The position numbers and the translations under genes are program-made. DNA of 64,000 bases from Sphingobacterium detergens (lineage in GTDB: Bacteria > Bacteroidota > Bacteroidia > Sphingobacteriales > Sphingobacteriaceae). The notes below the pieces were generated by a model. That model was not told the origin of the DNA, ran no database searches, and saw only the letters and a program-made list of their open reading frames with translations. Below, in pieces: positions 8,705 through 16,990 of this stretch (its first letter is position 1; each line of letters opens with the position of its first letter). The DNA lies in contig NZ_RAPY01000001.1 in assembly GCF_003610355.1 (NCBI RefSeq), positions 496,001 to 560,000 of the forward strand. The letters are read 5' to 3'.

Positions 8705-9802
8705 ATGAAAAGAATAATAGGATTGTTCTGTGGTTCTGTTTTGGCGATTTCCTGCCACAACAACTCGGAGATAAAAGTAAACACAAGTACAAACAATGCA
8801 CCGATACAATTGGATAGCGCACAGGCAAAACATCTCCTTACATTGCCCTTGCACTGTATTGAAGTTGAATACCCGAACAAATTGGGACAAGTGCTTGGAA
8901 GTGATCAGGATTTGAAGGGACCACGGACGCTGCACCCCATTTTTTACGGCTGTTTTGACTGGCATTCATCTGTCCACGGCTATTGGTCCATCGTGCGGAT
9001 TTTGAAGCAATTTCCGGATTTGGACAAATCTGGAGCTATAAGGAAGCAGCTTAATCATAATATTACAGCCGAAAATGCAGCAATAGAATTAGCTTTTTTC
9101 CAGGATAAAAATAATAAGAACTTTGAGCGGACTTACGGTTGGGCTTGGCTCCTGCAGTTGCAAAAAGAGTTATTGACCTGGAAAGATCCAGATGCAGAAC
9201 GTTGGGCAAAAATTCTGGATCCAATGGCAAAGCATATTATGAAAGCTTACCAGGAATATTTACCGAAATTGGTCTATCCAATCCGGACAGGCTATCACGA
9301 CAATTCAGCTTTTGGTCTTTCATTGGCATTGGACTATGCACGGGGGACAAACAATGCAGCCTTCGAAAAGTCGTTGACGACAAACGCTGTGAGGCTATAT
9401 GATCATGATAAAAACTGTAATATCTCTTTTGAACCCAGTGGTAGTGATTTCCTTTCACCCTGCCTTGAGGAAGCGCTCTGCATGAGTGTAGTTTTAGGAG
9501 AGGACCAATATCGAAAATGGTTGAAAGATTTTCTTCCTGAAATTTTTAATCCAGATTTTAATTTGGAACCTGGTATCGTAAAGGATCGTACGGATGGACA
9601 TCTGGTTCATTTGGATGGATTGAATTTTAGCCGGGCTACCTGTCTGAATGGCATCGCTAAGGCACTCCCTGAATTGAAGCATCTGCATGGTTTGGCCAAT
9701 AAACATTTAAAATATTCACTACCCAATATCACTTCCAAAGATGATTATATGGGGTCGCATTGGCTGGGTACTTTTGCCCTATATGCGCTTTCCAAAAATT
9801 AA
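8705..9802 (+). CDS. DUF2891 family lipoprotein
   Basis: This 365-residue protein resembles the DUF2891 family, an uncharacterised group with a helical-barrel look. Visible family blocks are HPIFYGCFDWHSSVHGYW (about residues 77-94), RTYGWAWLLQLQKEL and ARGTNNAAFEKSL, with many aromatic and histidine residues suggesting a sugar-binding or hydrolytic pocket. The N-terminus (GSVLAISCHNN) has a lipobox cysteine near residue 16. It is followed almost at once by a bidirectional terminator shared with the convergent HxlR gene. Biochemical function is not known for the family as far as I can say. Confidence 0.85.
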   Translation: MKRIIGLFCGSVLAISCHNNSEIKVNTSTNNAPIQLDSAQAKHLLTLPLHCIEVEYPNKLGQVLGSDQDLKGPRTLHPIFYGCFDWHSSVHGYWSIVRILKQFPDLDKSGAIRKQLNHNITAENAAIELAFFQDKNNKNFERTYGWAWLLQLQKELLTWKDPDAERWAKILDPMAKHIMKAYQEYLPKLVYPIRTGYHDNSAFGLSLALDYARGTNNAAFEKSLTTNAVRLYDHDKNCNISFEPSGSDFLSPCLEEALCMSVVLGEDQYRKWLKDFLPEIFNPDFNLEPGIVKDRTDGHLVHLDGLNFSRATCLNGIAKALPELKHLHGLANKHLKYSLPNITSKDDYMGSHWLGTFALYALSKN

Positions 9803-9803
9803 T

Positions 9804-9841
9804 ATACAGTCCTTATATTTCCATTGATATAAGGACTGTAT
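9804..9841. terminator. Bidirectional terminator between DUF2891 and HxlR genes
   Basis: A perfect 15-bp stem (ATACAGTCCTTATAT at 9804-9818 with 9827-9841) and an 8-base loop lie exactly between two convergent stop codons. The plus strand continues with TTTTAC and the minus strand with TTAATTTTTGG, so it can stop transcription from both sides. Confidence 0.88.
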
Positions 9842-9842
9842 T

Positions 9843-10193
9843 TTACATGTTTTTCTCACCCCATTCATCCATGAGGACCAAAATTTTTTCCAGTGAGCGA
9901 CCAAGCTCGGTCAGTTCATATTCTACTTTGGGCGGTACTTGTTGATAGACAATTCGATTAATCAATCCGTCCTGCTCCAGTTCCTTCAATTTAGCGATGA
10001 GCATGCGCTCCGAAATGCCAACCAATCTTTTTCGCAACTCACTATAACGTAGTCTTTCCTCATTGAGGAGATAAGACAGCATATTTATTTTCCACCTTCC
10101 ACCAATAGTAGATAAGGTAAATGCAATACCACAATGATCTTTCCAATACGTTTCATTGATCGTATTGGTGGAATTCTCTTTTCTGTTGTTCAT
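9843..10193 (-). CDS. HxlR-family winged-helix regulator
   Basis: This 116-residue protein has the HxlR core: the conserved Cys in WKDHCGIAFTL, GGRWKINMLSYLL, YSELRKRLVGISERMLIAKLKELEQDGLI, and the wing VPPKVEYELTELGRSL. HxlR proteins often sense electrophiles or redox state through the N-terminal cysteine. The ATG at 10193 is preferred; the longer frame begins with TTG at 10220. It is divergent from a DoxX gene 94 bases away, and two small palindromes lie between them, so it probably controls its neighbour and itself. Confidence 0.93.
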   Translation of the reverse strand: MNNRKENSTNTINETYWKDHCGIAFTLSTIGGRWKINMLSYLLNEERLRYSELRKRLVGISERMLIAKLKELEQDGLINRIVYQQVPPKVEYELTELGRSLEKILVLMDEWGEKNM

Positions 10194-10209
10194 ACTTACT
10201 TTTTTGTTG

Positions 10210-10232
10210 GTATCATACAATTTGGTACGTAC
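10210..10232. promoter_or_regulatory. Candidate HxlR operator: two short palindromes
   Basis: GTATCATAC (10210-10218) and GTACGTAC (10225-10232) are perfect small palindromes in the gap between divergent hxlR-like and doxX-like genes. Position fits an autoregulatory operator; binding is inference. Confidence 0.4.
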
Positions 10233-10287
10233 TGTTATTCATGCAATTTAATAAAGAAATTTGTAGCTCATCTAATAAAATATAAAA

Positions 10288-10659
10288 ATGGAAACTATAA
10301 AATCTATTGTTCATTGGTTGAGTTATGCCTATTACCTATACGTATTTGGGTATGCTTCATTGTTTAAAGTCTTTCAGAAACAGTCTATGATGCAGAGCAT
10401 GGATTCATTAGGCTTTAATAAAATATGGACGTTGGGCATTGGAATAGGAGAGTTGTTCGGTGTTATACTTCTTCTGATCGGTTTATACAAACCAGAGTTT
10501 AAGAATATCGGTATCTTGCTTCTGTTTCCATTTGCGGTGGGGGCGTTGACAGCACATATGGCTCATCAGGAATACCATCATTTCTATAATTCCCTAATCA
10601 TGTGTGTGCTGAGTATTGTCTTATTGGCAACGGACAAACAGTTTAAAATCATCGTCTAG
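10288..10659 (+). CDS. DoxX-like inner-membrane protein
   Basis: This 123-residue protein has four predicted transmembrane segments and the DoxX-like pattern: YYLYVFGYASLFKVF at the start, GIGELFGVILLLIGL in the middle and a C-terminal pair of helices around HMAHQEYHHFYNSLIMCVLSI. DoxX-like proteins are small membrane proteins sometimes linked to redox or quinone stress; the exact role is not known. The divergent HxlR regulator suggests induction by reactive electrophiles or oxidants. The gene ends 9 bases before a strong hairpin. Confidence 0.88.
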   Translation: METIKSIVHWLSYAYYLYVFGYASLFKVFQKQSMMQSMDSLGFNKIWTLGIGIGELFGVILLLIGLYKPEFKNIGILLLFPFAVGALTAHMAHQEYHHFYNSLIMCVLSIVLLATDKQFKIIV

Positions 10660-10668
10660 TTTTTTTGT

Positions 10669-10715
10669 GTAGCACAAATCGAAATCAATTGAAATATATT
10701 CATGATTTGTGCTAC
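10669..10715 (+). terminator. Terminator after the DoxX gene
   Basis: GTAGCACAAATC (10669-10680) pairs perfectly with GATTTGTGCTAC (10704-10715), and the sequence continues TTTTTAATTGTTTT. The stem word occurs a third time at 10857-10868 upstream of the next gene. Confidence 0.7.
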
Positions 10716-10856
10716 TTTTTAATTGTTTTGATCAATACTATCTGCGTGTTTTATTTGGTCATATTGCTATTTGGAATAGTTTACAATGAAGTTTTGAAAG
10801 AAATAGTACTATAATCATGAAATATATCTTGATTATAAAAAGACTATAAAATTCAA

Positions 10857-10868
10857 GATTTGTGCTAC
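10857..10868 (+). promoter_or_regulatory. Third copy of GATTTGTGCTAC, candidate operator of the metal operon
   Basis: This 12-mer is identical to the right arm of the terminator at 10704-10715. It lies 59 bases before the first ATG of the operon and 21 bases before a -7-like TAAATTTG at 10890-10897, so it could be a regulator site or an RNA pairing partner of the hairpin arm at 10669-10680. Confidence 0.35.
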
Positions 10869-10927
10869 TCGAAGCTTTGGTTCATGCAATAAATTTGAAA
10901 ACAAATCCAGCATGGATTGACGGTATT

Positions 10928-11299
10928 ATGCATAGGTATATCAGACATCTTTTTATAGTCATTATGCTCATTTTTTGTTGTAGCTCACCTGCAGGAAAAA
11001 TGAGTAGAGAAACCTCTGCGAAAGCTAATCATCATCATTCCGTTACTACTGTTGCATCAGGACAGAAACATGATGATTTTTATTTAGGCTCAACAGAAGA
11101 ATGTGCATTTGAATTGAGCTATGAACAGCATTTAGCCTATGCTTTGTGGTTATGTAGTTTGGGCTTACTTCTGTCGATCGCTTTTTTCTTTATGGCGAAG
11201 AAAGCCTGGTACAGCTTTTATGATTTTCAGAATAAATACCTGTCCAATAGGATTCCTGATCGGTATATCCTTTACCATTCCTTTAGACTTTACTGTTAA
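10928..11299 (+). CDS. Small His-containing membrane lipoprotein, first gene of putative metal operon
   Basis: This 123-residue protein begins with a hydrophobic segment and a lipobox-like sequence (MLIFCCSSPAG). It then has a polar histidine-bearing stretch (ANHHHSV and GQKHDD), an acidic stretch, one strong transmembrane helix (LAYALWLCSLGLLLSIAFFF) and a basic C-terminus. I do not recognise the family. The ATG at 10928 is chosen over a GTG at 10862 that lies inside the repeated 12-mer. It precedes a NicO/UreH-like permease and a TonB receptor on the same strand, so a metal-handling or accessory role is plausible but unproven. Confidence 0.6.
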   Translation: MHRYIRHLFIVIMLIFCCSSPAGKMSRETSAKANHHHSVTTVASGQKHDDFYLGSTEECAFELSYEQHLAYALWLCSLGLLLSIAFFFMAKKAWYSFYDFQNKYLSNRIPDRYILYHSFRLYC

Positions 11300-11410
11300 A
11301 CCTCCTGCTATTTCTTGGTTAATTACACATAGCACATATTTTATTGCTATGTGATGTTTCACTCTTTTTTGGAAGTAACGGCTTCTTTAACATCAACATC
11401 ATTTGTACAC

Positions 11411-12115
11411 ATGAGTACGACACTTTATGCATTGGCCATCACGGCCATTACAATCAGTTTTTTTCATACGGCATCTGGTCCTGACCATTATCTGCCTTTT
11501 ATAGTATTGTCCAAATCCAAAAAATGGTCGCTCGGTAAAACAATCCTTTGGACTGTGGTCTGCGGTTTGGGACATGTTTTTAGTTCGGTTATCTTAGGAA
11601 TTATCGGCGTATATCTGGGCTGGCAGCTCAACAAAATTAGCTGGTTGCAAGATGTACGTGGAAATCTTTCCAGTTGGGCGCTGTTTATCTTTGGCCTCGG
11701 TTATCTATCTTATGGTATCTGGAAGATCTATAGCAAAAAATCCCATAAGCATTTTGATGTGATTGGCAATGAAGTTTATGTGCATGAACATAGTCATGGT
11801 AAAAGTTCCCATACTCATCACCATCAGCAGACAAAGGTTACACCTTTTGTATTATTTGCAATTTTCGTTATGGGGCCTTCAGAGCCTTTGATACCGCTTT
11901 TGTTTTTCTCGGGAGCACATCGGTCTATACCCGAGGTGATTACACTGATCAGTGTATTTACTATTACAACAGTGATCACGATGGTCGGTATGGTGCTGTT
12001 GGGAATCTATGGTTACAATTTGCTCAATACAGAAAAGATAGATCGCTATGTGCATGCCATCAGCGGTACTGTACTATCCATTTGTGGAGCGGGTATGCTA
12101 TTTCTTGGTTGGTAA
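11411..12115 (+). CDS. NicO/UreH-like metal permease
   Basis: This roughly 234-residue inner-membrane protein has about six transmembrane helices. The first helix carries HTASGPDH, the H-x5-D-H type metal motif of nickel/cobalt and UreH/HupE-like permeases. A cytoplasmic or periplasmic loop after the third or fourth helix is rich in histidine (HEHSHGKSSHTHHHQQ), and GPSEPLIPLLFF resembles the second conserved motif. The ATG at 11411 gives a start directly before the first helix; ATG 11354 and GTG 11351 are alternatives. It sits between the small lipoprotein and a TonB receptor, so it probably imports Ni, Co or Zn delivered by the receptor. The metal is not determined by sequence alone. Confidence 0.85.
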   Translation: MSTTLYALAITAITISFFHTASGPDHYLPFIVLSKSKKWSLGKTILWTVVCGLGHVFSSVILGIIGVYLGWQLNKISWLQDVRGNLSSWALFIFGLGYLSYGIWKIYSKKSHKHFDVIGNEVYVHEHSHGKSSHTHHHQQTKVTPFVLFAIFVMGPSEPLIPLLFFSGAHRSIPEVITLISVFTITTVITMVGMVLLGIYGYNLLNTEKIDRYVHAISGTVLSICGAGMLFLGW

Positions 12116-12156
12116 TCCGAAAGACTACCAAAAACTTAATTTACGATTACATATAA

Positions 12157-14391
12157 ATGAACAAACATAAAATAATCCTTACGGCAGCAATGCTTTGCTT
12201 CTCCTATGTATATGCACAACAGCCCATTTTTCAGGGCCTGGTAAGGGATAAAGATAGCGGACAGCAGCTGGAAGAAGTGAATATTCGCTATCAACGTGGG
12301 TTGAAACATAGTCATACGGCTTCAAACGGAACTTTTTCGGTGCAGCCGTCAACATTTCCGGATACCCTGATATTCAGTAGAGTGGGCTACCTTGATCAGC
12401 ATTATATTCTAAACAGGCAACAATCTTCCATTGCGGTTGTTATGCAGAAAAATGAAGTGGAATTAAACCAGATTCAGGTGGATGCATTCAACGTCAACAA
12501 GACCTTGAGCAAAGTTGATCTGAACCGCATACCTGTAAATTCTGCGCAGGATTTATTACGTAAGGTGCCGGGTTTATTTATTGCACAGCATGCCGGCGGT
12601 GGAAAAGCTGAACAGATTTTCCTGCGCGGTTTTGACAACGACCATGGTACAGATATCGCTGTCAGTGCGGACGGCATTCCTGTGAATATGGTTTCGCATG
12701 CTCATGGACAAGGGTATGCAGATCTGCATTTTATTATTCCGGAAACAGTGAAAGATATTGATTTTGGTAAAGGTGCCTATTATGCGGACAAAGGTGATTT
12801 AAATACATCTGGTTATGTCAATTTTAACACTTTGGATCATTTGGACAATAATCTTTTCAAGGTCGAGGGCGGTTCTTTTGATTCTTGGCGTACAGTCGCG
12901 ATGATAAACCTGTTGAATAATCACCAGCAAAATAAATATGCGTATGCTGCCGGTGAGTTTAATTATTCAAATGGACCTTTTGATGTAAAGCAAAACTTTA
13001 GCCGTGTTAATCTATTCGCAAAATATAACCAATGGATAGATCAAAAGCATTATATCAATCTGCAGGGATCCATCTTTAGTTCGGGTTGGAATGCATCGGG
13101 GCAAATCCCGGAAAGAGCCGTCAGCCAGGGCTTAATAAGTCGTTGGGGCTCAATTGACTCTACAGAAGGAGGTAATACCTCACGGATGAACCTTGCTTTA
13201 CAGTATCGGGCTCTGATCAACGATGACGAAAGCTGGGAGAGTAATATCTATTTTTCCAGGTATAAATTTCAATTATTTTCAGACTTCACCTTCTTCTTGA
13301 AAGACCCCATGTATGGGGATGAGATCGAGCAAGTCGACAATCGATACTTGTATGGAATGGAAAACAAATACAATCGTCAATACCATTTTGACAATAGTCA
13401 GCTTTCCTGGACTTCAGGTTTTGGACTTCGTGTAGACGATATAAAAGACCTACAGTTAAATCATGTATATCAACGCGATTCCTTATTGAATAGGTTGTCG
13501 CATATTACCGGAGTGGAGATGAATTTACATGCTTATACGAACCTGGACTGGCGCATCGGCAAATGGTTGATCAATCCAGCGGTACGAGTTGACCATCTCA
13601 TTTTCAATATGCACGATAAGCTTCAGAGCGATCCCGCTGGACAAGATGCCTCGGCGACGCGTATCAGCCCTAAGCTGAATTTTGGTTACACCATAAATAG
13701 TAAAGCACAAGTCTATCTGAAGACAGGTATGGGCTTCCATTCCAACGATATTAGAGTCGTTATGGCACAAAAAGGAAATGAAATTATGCCATTTTCCTAT
13801 GGTGGCGATTTGGGTATGATCTGGAAACCTACGGATAACCTATTTATTCAGCCCGCACTTTGGGGACTCTACCTACAACAGGAATTTGTATATGTTGGCG
13901 ATGAGGCGGTGGTGGAGCCATCGGGCAAGACCAGACGTTTGGGAGCTGACCTGAGTCTGCGTTATCAGGCAACACCTTGGTTATATGTGGATGGTGATAT
14001 CAATTACGCCTATGCGAGAGCAGTTGGTGAACCGAAAGGAGAGGACTATATCCCGTTGGTGCCTTCGTTGACCAGTACAGGTGGGGTTGCTGTGCAATTG
14101 CCTTGGGGAATCTCGGCAAATCTGAGGTATCGTTATATGAACACAAAGCCCGCGACTGAAGATAACACTGTACAGGCAAAAGGCTATTTTGTCAATGATC
14201 TTCTATTAAATTATGCTGCAGGAAAATGGAATTTCCTGATCCAGGCACAGAATCTATTCAATACGAAATGGAATGAGGCCCAATTTGAAACTGAAACCCG
14301 TTTACGGAATGAACAAGAACCTGTTTCAGAACTGCATTTTACACCCGGGACACCTTTTATAATCAAAGCAGGCTTGAGTTACAAATTTTAA
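12157..14391 (+). CDS. TonB-dependent receptor, probable metal-complex uptake
   Basis: This 744-residue outer-membrane receptor has a signal peptide ending YAQQ, a carboxypeptidase-regulatory-like domain (about residues 22-105), a plug domain (QDLLRKVPGLFIAQHAGGG) and a beta-barrel ending in GLSYKF. The plug contains RGFDNDHGTDIAVSADGIPVN and VSHAHGQGYADLHF, a histidine-rich block I associate with receptors found near metal permeases rather than with glycan SusC proteins. It follows the permease by 41 bases and has no SusD partner. TonB/ExbBD are not in the window. A 12-bp inverted repeat lies 36 bases after the stop. Confidence 0.92.
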   Translation: MNKHKIILTAAMLCFSYVYAQQPIFQGLVRDKDSGQQLEEVNIRYQRGLKHSHTASNGTFSVQPSTFPDTLIFSRVGYLDQHYILNRQQSSIAVVMQKNEVELNQIQVDAFNVNKTLSKVDLNRIPVNSAQDLLRKVPGLFIAQHAGGGKAEQIFLRGFDNDHGTDIAVSADGIPVNMVSHAHGQGYADLHFIIPETVKDIDFGKGAYYADKGDLNTSGYVNFNTLDHLDNNLFKVEGGSFDSWRTVAMINLLNNHQQNKYAYAAGEFNYSNGPFDVKQNFSRVNLFAKYNQWIDQKHYINLQGSIFSSGWNASGQIPERAVSQGLISRWGSIDSTEGGNTSRMNLALQYRALINDDESWESNIYFSRYKFQLFSDFTFFLKDPMYGDEIEQVDNRYLYGMENKYNRQYHFDNSQLSWTSGFGLRVDDIKDLQLNHVYQRDSLLNRLSHITGVEMNLHAYTNLDWRIGKWLINPAVRVDHLIFNMHDKLQSDPAGQDASATRISPKLNFGYTINSKAQVYLKTGMGFHSNDIRVVMAQKGNEIMPFSYGGDLGMIWKPTDNLFIQPALWGLYLQQEFVYVGDEAVVEPSGKTRRLGADLSLRYQATPWLYVDGDINYAYARAVGEPKGEDYIPLVPSLTSTGGVAVQLPWGISANLRYRYMNTKPATEDNTVQAKGYFVNDLLLNYAAGKWNFLIQAQNLFNTKWNEAQFETETRLRNEQEPVSELHFTPGTPFIIKAGLSYKF

Positions 14392-14426
14392 ACGGGGTAA
14401 TAGTTGATTTTGGGCTGGCTATTACA

Positions 14427-14483
14427 ATGGAATACGGTGAATTTGCAGGCCATGAGAGCGATACAAAGACTACCGTATTCCAT
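14427..14483. repeat. Long-loop inverted repeat after the TonB receptor
   Basis: ATGGAATACGGT (14427-14438) is perfectly complementary to ACCGTATTCCAT (14472-14483) with 33 bases between. No U-tract follows on either strand, so it does not look like a standard terminator. It may be an RNA structure closing the operon message. Confidence 0.5.
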
Positions 14484-14554
14484 AGTCGATCAAATTAGCC
14501 TTTTCAAGAGATCTTTTCAGGTACATTCTATATTTTGTCCAACCCTGACACCGC

Positions 14555-14707
14555 TTAGGCGGCACCGCGAATAACACGTAACAGCACCACAATAATTGCG
14601 ATGACCAAAAGCGTGTGGATTATATTTCCTGTCGCGTAACCTCCGAAAAAACTAATTGCCCAGATGATAACTAAAATAACGGCAATGATGTATAATAAAT
14701 TTCCCAT
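14555..14707 (-). CDS. Lmo0937-family small membrane protein
   Basis: This 50-residue protein has two hydrophobic helices: MGNLLYIIAVILVIIWAISFF, a glycine turn (GGYATGN), and IIHTLLVIAIIVVLLRVIRG. This is the pattern of the widespread small Lmo0937-type (DUF5670-like) membrane proteins, often stress-related and of unknown function. The ATG at 14707 gives the family's usual start; an upstream in-frame ATG at 14743 would add 12 polar residues. It stands alone, 102 bases past the end of the convergently oriented neighbour cluster and downstream of the glycosyltransferase on the same strand. Confidence 0.85.
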   Translation of the reverse strand: MGNLLYIIAVILVIIWAISFFGGYATGNIIHTLLVIAIIVVLLRVIRGAA

Positions 14708-14809
14708 AATATTGATGCTTTTTTTACTCAGAACAACATCCATTTGAATAATGTTTTATAATAAATAAATCAAACTATCTATGCATGACTGCTGTTCAAT
14801 GTTTTGTCG

Positions 14810-15991
14810 TTATGCTTCTTGTTTTAAATCAAACGTATGGTAATTCTTATAATGTACCAGCGATCGTACAGGCGTGGCGAGTGTTGAGAGCAGTTCAAGA
14901 TATACTTTGGCGATCATCTTCCAGGTTGTCTGTTCTCCATAACAACGTGCTTTGAAACGATGCCATGCAAGTAACCGTTTCGATCTATACAATAATTTGA
15001 TATGAGCAGCCATGGTTTGGACATCATTGAAAGGTGTGAGGATACCCCGTTCATCCGTCAATAGGTCTACTGCGTGCCAGTAGGGTGTTGAGATGACGGC
15101 AGCACCGGCACCGACCGCAAACGATAATGTCCCACTGCTGATCTGCTGTTCATGTTGATAAGGAGAAAGGTAGATATCGCAGGCTGTTAAATATTCTTTT
15201 AATTGATCATCATTAATAAATTCATCAATAAAAATAATCCTATCTTGCAATTGTAACTGATCTACTAAGCTTTGTAATTCAAAACGATACGATTCACCCT
15301 CATGTGCCAGTACATTCGGATGCGTCTTGCCCACAATTAAATATTTGAAATTTGGTAGATCGAGCTCTACCAATGAGCGGATTGCATATTCTAATCCTTT
15401 ACTTCGCCCTATCAGACCAAAAGTCATCATCACAAAATTATCCTGTAAGCCCAATCTGTATTTTGCCAATCCCTGATTGTAATCAAACTGGGGTACACCG
15501 TGGGCTATGACATGAATTTTCTGTCTGTCGACCAGTGGAAAGAGATCTTTTAATAATTCACGTCCTTTCGGCGATAGCGAAACTACTGCCTGGGATTTGC
15601 TAAGCAGCAATTCCATGATTTCCTTTTGTCGCAAGGATGGAGATTGCAATATGGTATGGAATATTGTTAATAAAGGAATATTTAAGTGATTGACCAGCTG
15701 ATTGATAAATATACCATCAGCGCCACCGAATATTCCATATTCGTGTTGGATAATACAATAATCGTATTCGCCATTGATAATATGTACAGCTTGGATATAA
15801 CTATCAAGCCGTTCTTTGTCGATAACAAAGCGTATTGCCGGATCAAACTGTTCGGAACCGGATTTGGATACAGCAATTACATCGATGGATGCCGTCTGGT
15901 CCAATCCCATTCCTTTTCTGAGGTCTTTCGTGAAAGTCGCCAATCCACATTCCTGGGGTGGAAAGGTACTTATAATAACGATTCTTTTCAT
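14810..15991 (-). CDS. Glycosyltransferase family 4
   Basis: This 393-residue cytoplasmic enzyme has a GT-B fold pattern. The N-terminus IISTFPPQECGLATFTKDL is typical of GT4 enzymes with a glycine-rich acceptor loop. The middle contains FGLIGRSKGLEYAI, and the C-terminal half has CDIYLSPYQHEQQISSGTLSFAVGAG, where the E-x7-E-like region binds the nucleotide sugar. The product could be a glycolipid, a trehalose-like disaccharide or a cell-surface glycan; sequence does not tell. A 39-codon ORF ends five bases before its ATG, which suggests co-translation. Confidence 0.9.
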   Translation of the reverse strand: MKRIVIISTFPPQECGLATFTKDLRKGMGLDQTASIDVIAVSKSGSEQFDPAIRFVIDKERLDSYIQAVHIINGEYDYCIIQHEYGIFGGADGIFINQLVNHLNIPLLTIFHTILQSPSLRQKEIMELLLSKSQAVVSLSPKGRELLKDLFPLVDRQKIHVIAHGVPQFDYNQGLAKYRLGLQDNFVMMTFGLIGRSKGLEYAIRSLVELDLPNFKYLIVGKTHPNVLAHEGESYRFELQSLVDQLQLQDRIIFIDEFINDDQLKEYLTACDIYLSPYQHEQQISSGTLSFAVGAGAAVISTPYWHAVDLLTDERGILTPFNDVQTMAAHIKLLYRSKRLLAWHRFKARCYGEQTTWKMIAKVYLELLSTLATPVRSLVHYKNYHTFDLKQEA

Positions 15992-15995
15992 ACAG

Positions 15996-16115
15996 TTAAT
16001 CCTCTTTCTCCTTGTCTTTCTCGTTATTTACTGGAATATCCAAAATAGCCATGAGTAGTAGATAATATCCTTTTTCCAGGCCCATTTTCTTTGCTTTCTG
16101 ATCTATATTTTCCAT
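15996..16115 (-). CDS. Candidate 39-residue ORF directly upstream of the glycosyltransferase
   Basis: An ATG at 16115 opens a 39-codon frame ending in TAA at 15996, four bases before the GT4 ATG at 15991. The peptide starts MENIDQKAKKMGLEKGYYLL, has a short hydrophobic stretch (YYLLLMAILDIPV) and a charged tail (NNEKDKEKED). The tight spacing and the amphipathic start argue for a real small gene translated with the glycosyltransferase. There is no known family behind this call, and a chance ORF cannot be excluded. Confidence 0.4.
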   Translation of the reverse strand: MENIDQKAKKMGLEKGYYLLLMAILDIPVNNEKDKEKED

Positions 16116-16428
16116 ATGACATTTTAATAATTAAGGTGGTATTTTGTTTCGTTTTATGTATCAAAAGCTGTACCCAAAGAGGGGCATTTATTTCATATCC
16201 GTAGTTTACAAAGACGTAATCCGTAAAGTGATACAGTGTTTACCGCACAAACACTACAGGAGTAGGTATTTTTCCCTCATGAAAGAAAATTTATGTCAGC
16301 TCTTCAAATTGGCCTTCCAACTATTTTTACATGCGGCCTAAACAAAACAGGTCAACTGTTGGTTTACCGTACAAGATTGACTAGGGAATTATCATGTGAA
16401 ACTTCCACTACATACGCTTTTTTACCTT
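16116..16428. other. Intergenic region without recognised gene
   Basis: About 313 bases between divergent small ORF/glycosyltransferase and the DUF202 gene. A 65-codon frame at 16144-16341 on the plus strand has no recognisable feature and no family resemblance; I treat it as chance. Promoters for both flanking genes must lie here but I cannot place them with confidence. Confidence 0.4.
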
Positions 16429-16812
16429 ATGATAGAAAAAAATAACACCGAAAAAATCAACGACCATTTAGCTAATGAACGTACATTTTTAGCTTGGATA
16501 ACAACGAGTTTGGGGATCATGGGCTTTGGTTTTGTTGTTGTCAAATTTTCCTTATTTATACAGCAGATCACATTGATGTTGAATTCAAAGATGTCCATGG
16601 ACATAGAACCCGAATATTCCGGAGTTGTTGGTGTCTCAATCGTTATCATAGGATCCATTACAGTTGTTCTAGCTTATATTAAGTATAGAAAAGTTGCAAA
16701 ACAGATTGAGTCAGAAAACTTTACTTATGGGTCATATGGTATTGCTTTGATGTCTGCATGTTTTCTTATTATTGGTCTTCTCCTCGGGTGGCATTTGATA
16801 GATAGCTTATAA
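16429..16812 (+). CDS. DUF202/YidH-family membrane protein
   Basis: This 127-residue protein has the DUF202 signature near its start, DHLANERTFLAWITTSLGIMGFGFVVVKF, followed by two further helices (GVVGVSIVIIGSITVVLAYIKY and YGIALMSACFLIIGLLLGW). It is a three-helix inner-membrane protein of unknown function. ATG 16429 is chosen because MIEKNNTEKINDHLANERT is the usual start; an upstream ATG at 16396 adds 11 residues without family support. It is a single gene. Confidence 0.9.
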   Translation: MIEKNNTEKINDHLANERTFLAWITTSLGIMGFGFVVVKFSLFIQQITLMLNSKMSMDIEPEYSGVVGVSIVIIGSITVVLAYIKYRKVAKQIESENFTYGSYGIALMSACFLIIGLLLGWHLIDSL

Positions 16813-16990
16813 AATCAATATCTGCAATTGGATAATACGATTTAAATCAGGTGTTGTTGAAGAATAGACCATAAATCTCACGAGTAGAAATGCCATGACT
16901 GGCGTTACGGATATTAAATGAACTACAACGAATTTTAAAAGAATACTTAACAGGTGAAAATATCTATTTACTTTGTATGATGCGACTGAA

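Noticed and set aside
10862..11299. GTG start at 10862 for the small lipoprotein of the metal operon
   Set aside because: It lies inside the repeated GATTTGTGCTAC word, and the ATG at 10928 gives a clean signal sequence.
12116..12156. Possible cobalamin or other riboswitch before the metal TonB receptor
   Set aside because: The gap is only 41 bases, and the leader at 10660-10927 shows no B12-box-like or other known riboswitch pattern.
16144..16341. 65-codon plus-strand ORF before the DUF202 gene
   Set aside because: No signal, domain or spacing support; composition looks like chance.
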